DNA of 36,799 nucleotides from a virus. The DNA is taken from IMG/VR virus record IMGVR_UViG_3300048691_000223, positions 1 to 36,799 of that record. One strand, given 5' to 3'. Shown piece by piece: positions 30,645 through 36,799 of this stretch (the first letter of the stretch is position 1; each line of letters opens with the position of its first letter). Under the pieces are notes generated by a model. That model saw only the letters and a program-made list of their open reading frames with translations, searched no databases and had not been told where the DNA came from. The translations under genes were made by a program, and so were the position numbers.

Positions 30645-32087
30645 ATGAAAAAGTTTATGTTTTTCGCCCTGTTTGGGCTTTTTATCGTCGATTTGTCAGC
30701 ACAAACCCCACAACAATTGCGCGATACGATTAACTACCGTTTTCGGACACGCCCAATGGACAAATCATTTGGCACGGCTGACCTCCGTGCAGCAACATTG
30801 CCGATTGTAGATATGATTGAAGCCAATAAAATCAATGCTGATGCGACGTATGCGACTAAAAATGGATTGGCAGACAGCGTATTTGTTTTGAAATCTGCTA
30901 TGGCTTCAAAAGCAAATCAAACAGATATTGACGCTACGAATAGTACTGTGTCAGGATTAACAGCGGCTGTTTTCTCTAAGTCTTCACTTACACAACTTAG
31001 AGATTCAATGGCAAAGGTCAGTGCAGCGGGGCGAACAGGAAGTTATTTAGATTTAACGAATAAACCTGTTTTAGCTTCTGGAGGCGATAGTACGTTTCAC
31101 ATGGTAGGAACGACTAACGTAAAAAGTGGTGTAGATGCTTTGTATTATGTTACTACTGGCTTATATAATACTGCTACGGGCGCTGCTGCGCTTAACAAAA
31201 ATACAACTGGTAATAGCAATACAGCTTCGGGCTACTATTCATTGCTAAACAATACTGTAGGGTTTAACAATACAGCTTATGGATATCAATCAATGTATGC
31301 GAATTCAACAGGAAACTATAATGTTGCAACTGGTTGGAGGTCTCTTTATGGTAATTCTACAGGTGGTAATAATACGGCAACAGGTTATCAGTCCATAGCG
31401 GGTAATTCGACGGGTATGTATAATACTGCATCTGGTTATCAAGCACTTATGAGTAATTCAACGGGTTCTGATAACGTTGCTATCGGTAATCAGGCATTGT
31501 TGTATAATACAACAAGCAATTATAATACAGCCGTAGGGTCATATTCGCTTTGGAAAAATTTGGGAACTAATAATACAGCAGTAGGATTCAGTGCATTAGG
31601 AAATTGTATTGGAGGGGCGCATAATGTTGCAATTGGCTACCTGTCAGCAGCAGGCTATACAGGGGGCGCATATAACACATTTCTTGGTTCTATGTCTGCC
31701 TATTCAGTAGCGGGGATTGGTTCGTCGAATACGTATCTTGGGCATACTGCTGGAAGTTTGGGGAGTAACAATACTGCAGTTGGTAGAATGTCACTGCAAA
31801 GTGTTACAGGCTCGAACAACACCGCGATTGGTTATAGTGCAGGGCGTTATATTACGTCAGGGAACTATAATATAACAATTGGTAATGATGCGCAAGTGTT
31901 AGACCCCACATCACACAATCAACTTTCCATCATGAACAGAATCTATATCAGCGCATCAGGTGCGTTTATATATGACCTTAGTTCATTTACTTATGCTGAT
32001 GACCAAGCAGCCGACAATGACCCAAATCTACCCCAGAAAGCTTTTTATCGCTTGACGGGTTCGCGGGGTGTTTTTCAAAAACCTTAA
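30645..32087 (+). CDS. Secreted repeat adhesin / tail-fibre-like protein with signal peptide
   Basis: 480 residues. The first 20 (MKKFMFFALFGLFIVDLSAQ) are a typical Sec signal peptide with a likely cut at LSA-Q. A helical stalk follows (to about 150), then from about 170 to 420 a run of roughly 16-residue repeats of the form N-T-A-x-G-x-x-A/S-L...N-x-T-G, like the head repeats of YadA-type adhesins and of some phage fibres (examples NNTATGYQSIAGNSTG, YNTASGYQALMSNSTG). The end (about 430-480) lacks a recognised endosialidase-type chaperone. A virion fibre would not need export, so either it is sent to the host surface, or the gene was taken from a host adhesin and the signal is retained. Repeats are also visible as related but diverged DNA units. 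Confidence 0.75.
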   Translation: MKKFMFFALFGLFIVDLSAQTPQQLRDTINYRFRTRPMDKSFGTADLRAATLPIVDMIEANKINADATYATKNGLADSVFVLKSAMASKANQTDIDATNSTVSGLTAAVFSKSSLTQLRDSMAKVSAAGRTGSYLDLTNKPVLASGGDSTFHMVGTTNVKSGVDALYYVTTGLYNTATGAAALNKNTTGNSNTASGYYSLLNNTVGFNNTAYGYQSMYANSTGNYNVATGWRSLYGNSTGGNNTATGYQSIAGNSTGMYNTASGYQALMSNSTGSDNVAIGNQALLYNTTSNYNTAVGSYSLWKNLGTNNTAVGFSALGNCIGGAHNVAIGYLSAAGYTGGAYNTFLGSMSAYSVAGIGSSNTYLGHTAGSLGSNNTAVGRMSLQSVTGSNNTAIGYSAGRYITSGNYNITIGNDAQVLDPTSHNQLSIMNRIYISASGAFIYDLSSFTYADDQAADNDPNLPQKAFYRLTGSRGVFQKP

Positions 32088-32109
32088 AACCTTTGTAATT
32101 TTTCATAAA

Positions 32110-32454
32110 ATGAAATATTTTACCTTATTCCTATTCTTAATTCTCTTTAATACGTTGCTCACTGCCCAAACATTTAATAGAGAATTCAATTGCGAGTTTG
32201 ATACTGACTGTGGTATTACTTCTGTTGACCCCCTCAGTATAGGTGATGTATTTATCTATCCAAACCCTTGTATAGATGAATTTTATATTACAACTATTGA
32301 GGCATTAGAGGTTAGTATTGTAGATATTCAAGGTAAGGTTTTGATACGTTCAAAAGACAAATGGATAAATGTTTCTGCTTTATCAAATGGGCTTTACATA
32401 GCCGTTGTTAAGATAGGCGATAAGGTATTTTATTTGAAATTTATTAAGATATAA
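32110..32454 (+). CDS. Mini-protein with signal peptide and type IX secretion sorting domain
   Basis: 114 residues from ATG 32110; the frame is open upstream but that part overlaps the fibre gene. Residues 1-20 (MKYFTLFLFLILFNTLLTAQ) are a signal peptide. A linker TFNREFNCEFDTDCG resembles the EF..EF.TG extensions at 28795 and 29837. From about residue 47 it has the T9SS C-terminal sorting pattern: VFIYPNPCIDEFYI, then VSIVDIQGKVLI, then VSALSNGLYIAVV and a closing FYLKFIKI. Such domains direct proteins through the outer membrane by type IX secretion, after which they are usually removed. Here there is almost no cargo besides the short linker. It follows the fibre gene by 22 bases and so is probably co-expressed. 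Confidence 0.8.
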   Translation: MKYFTLFLFLILFNTLLTAQTFNREFNCEFDTDCGITSVDPLSIGDVFIYPNPCIDEFYITTIEALEVSIVDIQGKVLIRSKDKWINVSALSNGLYIAVVKIGDKVFYLKFIKI

Positions 32455-32465
32455 CAACAACAAGT

Positions 32466-32531
32466 GGGCTGAATGGATATAGCGAGACTTAATAATGTAC
32501 AAAATCGTCAAAAGCTATTGAAGTTCAGCCC
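32466..32531. promoter_or_regulatory. Large stem-loop after the T9SS gene
   Basis: GGGCTGAA (32466-32473) pairs with TTCAGCCC (32524-32531), and ATAGC (32479-32483) with GCTAT (32514-32518). No T-run directly follows. It may slow or end the late transcript before the methyltransferase unit. Confidence 0.5.
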
Positions 32532-32548
32532 CATACTGCTTTTTAAAA

Positions 32549-32640
32549 CCTACAAGCCTACAAAATGCTTATTTTTTAAATTTCCTAATTATTTGATAAT
32601 CAAATAATTATAGTTTTGTAGGGCGTGTAGGTTGTGTAGT
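32549..32640. repeat. Second opposed TGTAGG iteron locus
   Basis: Left: CCTACA at 32549 and 32557. Right: TGTAGG at 32617 and 32626, TGTAGT at 32635. The spacer of 54 bp holds the palindrome ATTTGATAATCAAAT (32591-32605). A -7 type box TAGTTTTG (32611-32618) overlaps the first right-hand unit. Same layout as 21656-21803, with fewer units. Confidence 0.8.
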
Positions 32641-32673
32641 TTGCCAAATCAAGGTTTCCCAAAAATTATTTCT

Positions 32674-34038
32674 ATGCGTGATAAAAACTTTGAGATGCAA
32701 ACTGAAAAATTGCATTTCCACACTGAACAACGAAAGGTTATTGACCTTATTCCTTATGAGAAAAATCCACGTTTTCTCACACCCCAACAAGAGATTGACC
32801 TTACCGAATCCCTTTCTAAGTTTTCGCTTGCCGAAATTCCTGTTATTGATACTGACAATAAGTTAATTGCAGGGCATCAACGGGTAAAAATCTTATTAAA
32901 ATTAGGGCGTGGTGAAGATGTAATTGATGTCCGCGTACCTAATCGCAAGCTGACCCAAAAGGAGTTTGACGAATACAATATCCGAAGTAATGCTAATACT
33001 GGTTCTTGGAACGTGGAGATGCTCTCCACAGAATTTGCATTGTCAGACCTTGAAAATTGGGGTTTAGAAGCGACAAAACTAAAAGGTTTTGCAACGCCTG
33101 TAATGGTTGACGAAGAAAACGACATACCCCTCAGTGCATCAACACCATTGGTCAAACGGGGTGATATTTTCAAGTTGGGACACCATATTTTGATGTGTGG
33201 CGATGCTAAAAGTGGCAGCGATGTTACAGCATTGATGCAAGGACAATTGGCTAAAATGGTGTTTACTGACCCTCCGTATAATGTTAAAATTTCAAGTATT
33301 GGGAGTAGTTCAGTTTTCGATAAAACAATAAATAAAAACCGTAAACAAACGACAGGTATCAAGCAAATACATGGTGAATTTGTAGAAGCAAGTGGCGAAA
33401 TGTTAGAAAGTGAATTTACAGACTTTTTGAGTGTAATAATTACGAATTTAATAGAACATTCCGAAGATGGGGCGATTCACTTTATTTGCATGGACTGGCG
33501 ACATATTCAAGAACTATTGTCGGCTTCAAAAATGCCTAATTATGCGTTTAAACAATTATGCGTTTGGAACAAAGACAATGCAGGAATGGGGACTTTTTAC
33601 AGAAGTAAACATGAGTTTGTGTTTGTTTTCAAAAAGGGGCAAGGTAAGCACATCAATAATTTTGAATTGGGGCAATATGGGCGATATAGAACGAATGTTT
33701 GGGACTATCCAATTGTTACAAGTTTTTCCAATATCAATAAAGGCGAATCGAAATTACATCCAACCGTAAAACCACTTGACTTGGTAGCTGATGCTATTTT
33801 AGACTGTTCAAATCATAAAGATTTGATATTAGACCTATTTTTAGGAAGCGGCACAACGTTGATTGCTTCGGAGCGTACAGGACGTGTTTGTTATGGGATG
33901 GAATTAGACCCAAGATATGTTGAAGTGTCTATTCAACGATTTTACCATTATATGGCGCAACAAAGTCAAACGATTGATTTTGAACATCTTAACGGGTCTT
34001 TAACGCTTGAACAAATCGTTGAAAATGGATACAATTAA
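32674..34038 (+). CDS. ParB-like domain / DNA methyltransferase fusion
   Basis: 454 residues from ATG 32674; a TTG at 32632 would put the start inside the iterons. The N-terminal 100 residues have a ParB/sulfiredoxin-like pattern: VIDLIPYEKNPRFLTPQQ, then VIDTDNKLIAGHQRVKILLK (GHxR motif) and TQKEFDEYNIRSNAN. The C-terminal part is an amino-methyltransferase with motif IV FTDPPYNV (DPPY near 199) before motif I LDLFLGSGTTLIASE (near 386-400), so of the permuted beta type. DPPY suits N6-adenine or N4-cytosine transfer; target unknown. Such fusions are common next to phage terminases and may protect DNA from host restriction or mark packaging DNA. No partner endonuclease gene is nearby. Confidence 0.88.
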   Translation: MRDKNFEMQTEKLHFHTEQRKVIDLIPYEKNPRFLTPQQEIDLTESLSKFSLAEIPVIDTDNKLIAGHQRVKILLKLGRGEDVIDVRVPNRKLTQKEFDEYNIRSNANTGSWNVEMLSTEFALSDLENWGLEATKLKGFATPVMVDEENDIPLSASTPLVKRGDIFKLGHHILMCGDAKSGSDVTALMQGQLAKMVFTDPPYNVKISSIGSSSVFDKTINKNRKQTTGIKQIHGEFVEASGEMLESEFTDFLSVIITNLIEHSEDGAIHFICMDWRHIQELLSASKMPNYAFKQLCVWNKDNAGMGTFYRSKHEFVFVFKKGQGKHINNFELGQYGRYRTNVWDYPIVTSFSNINKGESKLHPTVKPLDLVADAILDCSNHKDLILDLFLGSGTTLIASERTGRVCYGMELDPRYVEVSIQRFYHYMAQQSQTIDFEHLNGSLTLEQIVENGYN

Positions 34039-34741
34039 GGCTTGGTTGACATCAGAACGGGTTTATAGTGAGGGGGTTAAATTGTATGCTCAATTTGGCA
34101 AAAATAGCCGATTATTGAGTACTTTTCTATTCAAAGAAAATGCTTTTAATGTTGAAAAATTGGTTTATGAGTTGTCCAAAATAGCTGATGCTGTTGTGCC
34201 GATTGTCGAGCAAAAACAAGTTATTAAGTTCAATAATGGAGCTAAAATCCTTCTTGAAACGCCTATAAAACCGCCGACAAGAGGTTTAAGCATTGAAAAT
34301 ATCGAAATATCTTCTTTTCCAAAAGAACTGGAAGATATGATAGTTTTAAGAGGTTATTTGACGAATAAAAAAGCCATTATTCACAATTCGATGCACAATT
34401 TGGAAGCAACGGACAATGAAGGCAGAAAAGCCAAAATGACAGAAATGATAGACATTCGGAATCAAATTATTGAGATTGACAACGCCGAATACCATTTTAA
34501 AAAGAATGGTAAAATGCCTGATGCACCGATTGTTGACGAAAAAATAAGTGACCTTGATACACCTCTACCAACTGACCCTGTTGCTTTGTTAAAATTTCAA
34601 AAATCACTTCGGGAACGCAAATCAAAAGCAATTGCCAAGATGAAACCATTTCCCGAAAAACACCCCAATAGAATCCCATTAGAGAATAAAATAGCCAAGA
34701 TTGATGCGAAACTTAAAGACATTGAAAAGCAATTTGCCTAA
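34025..34741 (+). CDS. Conserved-looking protein before small terminase, unknown function
   Basis: 238 residues from ATG 34025, which overlaps the methyltransferase end by 14 bases. The N-terminus (IKAWLTSERVYSEGVKLYAQ then FGKNSRLLSTFLFKENAFNV) follows a pattern I recall from Bacteroidota phages in the same position: a short W-L-x-S/T segment, then EGVxLY..FG.N. A basic helical coiled-coil end follows (ALLKFQKSLRERKSKAIAKM). It may help the terminase or packaging, by position only. It contains a near match of the dispersed repeat (TAGTGAGGGGG at 34065). Confidence 0.55.
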   Translation: MDTIKAWLTSERVYSEGVKLYAQFGKNSRLLSTFLFKENAFNVEKLVYELSKIADAVVPIVEQKQVIKFNNGAKILLETPIKPPTRGLSIENIEISSFPKELEDMIVLRGYLTNKKAIIHNSMHNLEATDNEGRKAKMTEMIDIRNQIIEIDNAEYHFKKNGKMPDAPIVDEKISDLDTPLPTDPVALLKFQKSLRERKSKAIAKMKPFPEKHPNRIPLENKIAKIDAKLKDIEKQFA

Positions 34742-34757
34742 GCCCCAAGCCCGTGAA

Positions 34758-35237
34758 ATGACGCGCATGGATAAACTAAAAGCGCACTATTTAGAGGGTA
34801 GGAAGTTGCCAAAATCGCTTGAAGAAACGCTCCAAAACTTAGAAAAAGCCAACGGGCTACTATGCTCTGGTTACTCAAAAGAACAGGCTGTAAAATTCAT
34901 CATGGAACGCGATGGCATGAGTAAATCGAATGCTTATAAAATCCTACGTGATTCGATGGAACTATTTGGCGATGTGACAAAAGCAAGTAAAGACGGCTTA
35001 CGGCATATTGCTACGGAGAATCTCATGCAGATATACAACCAAGCAAGGTCTGTAAAAAACCTCGAAATGGCTGAACGCGTATGGGACACCATTTGCAAGC
35101 TGAACGGCTTGTATGGACGTGATGAAGGCACAACGAACAATAATTTGCAAATGAATATGCAATTTGTGTTCAGCACTGACCCCTCAGTATTAACCCAAGA
35201 ATCCCCAATTGAATTGCCCGAATTTTCAATAGAATGA
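34758..35237 (+). CDS. Terminase small subunit (probable)
   Basis: 159 residues from ATG 34758, 16 bases after the previous stop; ATG 34704 is possible and would add 18 residues with an overlap of 38. An HTH-like region is visible: GLLCSGYSKEQAVKFIMERD then GMSKSNAYKILRDSMELFGD (about 34-73), the DNA-recognition type of helix pair seen in small terminases. Helices follow (HIATENLMQIYNQARSVKNL, MAERVWDTICKLNGLYGRDE), often used for ring formation. The end is acidic and flexible. It overlaps the large subunit by four bases (ATGA), the usual order. It would bind pac or cos DNA and load the large subunit. Confidence 0.75.
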   Translation: MTRMDKLKAHYLEGRKLPKSLEETLQNLEKANGLLCSGYSKEQAVKFIMERDGMSKSNAYKILRDSMELFGDVTKASKDGLRHIATENLMQIYNQARSVKNLEMAERVWDTICKLNGLYGRDEGTTNNNLQMNMQFVFSTDPSVLTQESPIELPEFSIE

Positions 35238-36757
35238 CCCTAAAAAAAAGCCGAAAGGCAGTATATCTTAACCCCAAGCAGTATGAGTACATCAAAGCCA
35301 CACAAAAGGACAAAGCCTTTTGCGGTGGTCGAGGGGCTGCAAAATCAACATCAAACGGGGTGTTGAGTGCAATTAACGTGGTTGAGATGCCACGTAGTAA
35401 AGGGGCATTTCTTGGGCTTACCTATAACCAAATACTAACAAAATTCCTTCCACCAGTCGTTGATATGTGGGAGAATTTAGGCATTTTTGAGCATACTGAC
35501 TATAAAGAAGGGCATTTTGTGATAGGTAAAATGCCCCCTGCACATTGGGAGCGACCTTACCAAGCACCAAAAGTTTATAATAATGTCATTTCATTTCGGA
35601 ACGGTAGCTGTATCGAATTGATTTCTTTCGATAGAAAGAATGTCAATCGAGGCGGTAATTATGACTGGATGATTATTGACGAAGCTCAATTGCTACCTAA
35701 AGACAGATTTGATAAGGAAATACGCCCCTCAGTACGAGGTAATATTTACCGATTCAACTCACCGCGTCATCATTCGATTTGTTATACAGGCTCAATGCCC
35801 TGGCTTCCCTCTGGTATGTGGTTTCCCGACATGGAGAAATTGGCTAAAGCCTTCCCAAAAGAGTATTTTTATATCAGTGCGACGGCATGGGATAACGTCC
35901 ATGTGTTAGGAGAGCCGTACCTTAAACGACTTGAAAAGTCATTGCCATTACTAACATATCAAGTAGAGGTAATGAACTATCGTATTACGAAGTTGCCCAA
36001 TTGTTTTTATGACGAGTTTGATGAAACCAAGCACACCTATCCTGAATGGTATCACTACAAAGATATTGATGGGGGTGTAGAGGTGCTTGGAGATGCAGAC
36101 TATGACCAACATAAGCCATTAGAGATTAGTATGGACTTTAACGCTAAATTTACCTCTATGCTCGTAGGACAGGAGCATAAAGAAAAGGGATGGGAATTTA
36201 GATTTATCAATGAGTTTTATGATAAGAAAGATGCAAATGCAGCTATACATTATGACCCTAAATTAGAATTACATAAAGACGTTATTACGCGGGCTGTGCA
36301 AAAATTTATAGATTATTACCGTTACTCTCATAAATCATACGTCATGGTTTGGGGTGATAGGAATGGTAACAATGCAAGTGCAGGGAGCGCTCTCACCTTC
36401 TATCAACAAATTGAAAAACAATTGACACAAGCAGGCTTTCAAGTGATGCTGATGGTGGATAGGCATTTAGACCCATTGCACCAATTGAAACACCTGACTA
36501 TCAATGCCCTACTGAGGGGGTCTTCGTCAACACCTCGTATTACCTTCAACCAACAGAAGTGTAAGAACGCTATCATATCTATACAAGCCACACCATTAAC
36601 GCCTGATTTCAAGAAGGATAAGCGAAGCGAGGAACAAGATGTACCCCAAGAAGGGGCTACACATTTTGGGGACTGCTTTGACTGCCTCACCTATCAAAAG
36701 TATGGAAATCTCGTTGAGCAAAGCGGCTACGCCGACGACACATTTATGTTTGCCTAA
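35234..36757 (+). CDS. Terminase large subunit
   Basis: 507 residues, typical length. ATPase part: Walker A GGRGAAKST (residues 31-39), Walker B WMIIDEAQLL (near 144-153), and a coupling motif YTGSMPW. Nuclease part: first acidic strand ISMDFNAKFTSM (near 299-310), then VMVWGDRNGNN (near 370-380) and THFGDCFDCLTY (near 476-487), giving the three Asp residues of the RNase H-like site. It packages DNA into the prohead and cuts it. The cut type (pac or cos) cannot be told. Two TACTGAGGGG repeats lie within (35725, 36510). Its stop is followed by a hairpin at the window end. Confidence 0.92.
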   Translation: MTLKKSRKAVYLNPKQYEYIKATQKDKAFCGGRGAAKSTSNGVLSAINVVEMPRSKGAFLGLTYNQILTKFLPPVVDMWENLGIFEHTDYKEGHFVIGKMPPAHWERPYQAPKVYNNVISFRNGSCIELISFDRKNVNRGGNYDWMIIDEAQLLPKDRFDKEIRPSVRGNIYRFNSPRHHSICYTGSMPWLPSGMWFPDMEKLAKAFPKEYFYISATAWDNVHVLGEPYLKRLEKSLPLLTYQVEVMNYRITKLPNCFYDEFDETKHTYPEWYHYKDIDGGVEVLGDADYDQHKPLEISMDFNAKFTSMLVGQEHKEKGWEFRFINEFYDKKDANAAIHYDPKLELHKDVITRAVQKFIDYYRYSHKSYVMVWGDRNGNNASAGSALTFYQQIEKQLTQAGFQVMLMVDRHLDPLHQLKHLTINALLRGSSSTPRITFNQQKCKNAIISIQATPLTPDFKKDKRSEEQDVPQEGATHFGDCFDCLTYQKYGNLVEQSGYADDTFMFA

Positions 36758-36779
36758 TTCATATTACATCAAAAAAAGA

Positions 36780-36799
36780 GGGTTGGCAATTGCCAACCC
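36780..36799. terminator. Palindromic hairpin at the window end
   Basis: GGGTTGGCAATTGCCAACCC is a perfect 20-nt palindrome behind a 7-A run, as in other terminators here. The window stops exactly at its last base, so any T-run would lie outside. Confidence 0.75.

Larger units (their letters stand above)
3472..36520. repeat. Dispersed 10-mer family TACTGAGGGG, 28 exact copies
   Basis: Plus orientation starts: 4957, 5438, 5985, 8766, 9088, 10026, 14288, 18119, 19114, 21244, 24047, 24892, 25626, 26965, 30139, 30157, 36510. Minus orientation (CCCCTCAGTA), leftmost C of the run: 3472, 6697, 6966, 8750, 10210, 14111, 16754, 22889, 32229, 35180, 35725. Most have a fifth G. Near matches lie at 1869, 33127 and 34065. 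Copies occur inside genes in all reading frames and in gaps between genes. Counted by eye, so one or two may have been missed. Confidence 0.9.

Noticed and set aside
31150-31890. Possible CRISPR-like or tandem DNA repeat in the fibre gene
   Set aside because: The units are diverged codons of protein repeats (NTAxGxxAL), without constant repeats and unique spacers.
32632-32673. TTG start for the methyltransferase
   Set aside because: It would put the start inside the iteron units; the ATG at 32674 is well placed.
1-36799. tRNA genes or a tRNA-end attachment site
   Set aside because: No T-loop pattern (GGTTCRAAT) with matching stems was found on either strand by eye.

Overview
This window looks like a near-complete temperate tailed phage (siphovirus type), or an integrated prophage, of a Bacteroidota host. 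The host call rests on several things: promoter-like TAnnTTTG boxes with no clear Shine-Dalgarno sequences; AT-rich DNA; Bacteroidota-type phage families (portal, prohead protease, tape-measure C-terminus, integrase with an S-W-K box); and a gene ending in a type IX secretion (T9SS) sorting domain, a system confined to Bacteroidota. The genus cannot be told from the sequence alone; a Cytophagales-like host is a guess.

Layout. (1) 176-8741, plus strand: portal, connector-region proteins, tail proteins, then a small accessory cluster with a Tad2-like anti-Thoeris protein and small membrane proteins. (2) 8801-9982: a minus-strand pair including a lone BRCT protein, then a RelE/ParE-type toxin behind an apparently 5'-truncated antitoxin. 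(3) 10041-16361, minus strand: a 1340-aa tape measure protein in the opposite direction to the other virion genes, a tyrosine integrase, and two related HTH regulators. (4) 16469-25903, plus strand: an operator array, early genes, a TOPRIM protein, a primase-helicase, a 592-bp gene-free origin-like region, and a run of small early/middle genes. (5) 26090-36757, plus strand: prohead protease, major capsid protein, tail-tube-like protein, fibre-like proteins, a secreted repeat adhesin/fibre, the T9SS mini-protein, a ParB-like/DNA methyltransferase, and the terminase subunits. Terminase sits at the right end and portal at the left end, so the sequence reads as a circularly permuted genome.

How the parts may work together. 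The HTH regulators probably act on four TGA-N3-TCA palindromes spaced 12 bp apart in front of the early genes, and on one similar site in front of the integrase. Iterons of the type TGTAGG occur as opposed arrays in the 21.6 kb gap and again in front of the methyltransferase at 32.6 kb. A 16-bp repeat lies in front of both late virion operons.

Most notable observations: two neighbouring virion genes each end with the same slippery heptamer A_AAT_TTT, a stop within two codons, a GC-rich stem 4-6 nt downstream, and a -1 frame extension carrying an EF..EF.TG motif, which argues for paired programmed frameshifts. The 10-mer TACTGAGGGG occurs 28 times on the two strands (about 0.07 expected by chance), including inverted pairs that form terminator-like hairpins. 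The T9SS mini-protein next to a fibre gene with a signal peptide suggests a phage product shown on the host surface. No endolysin was recognised.
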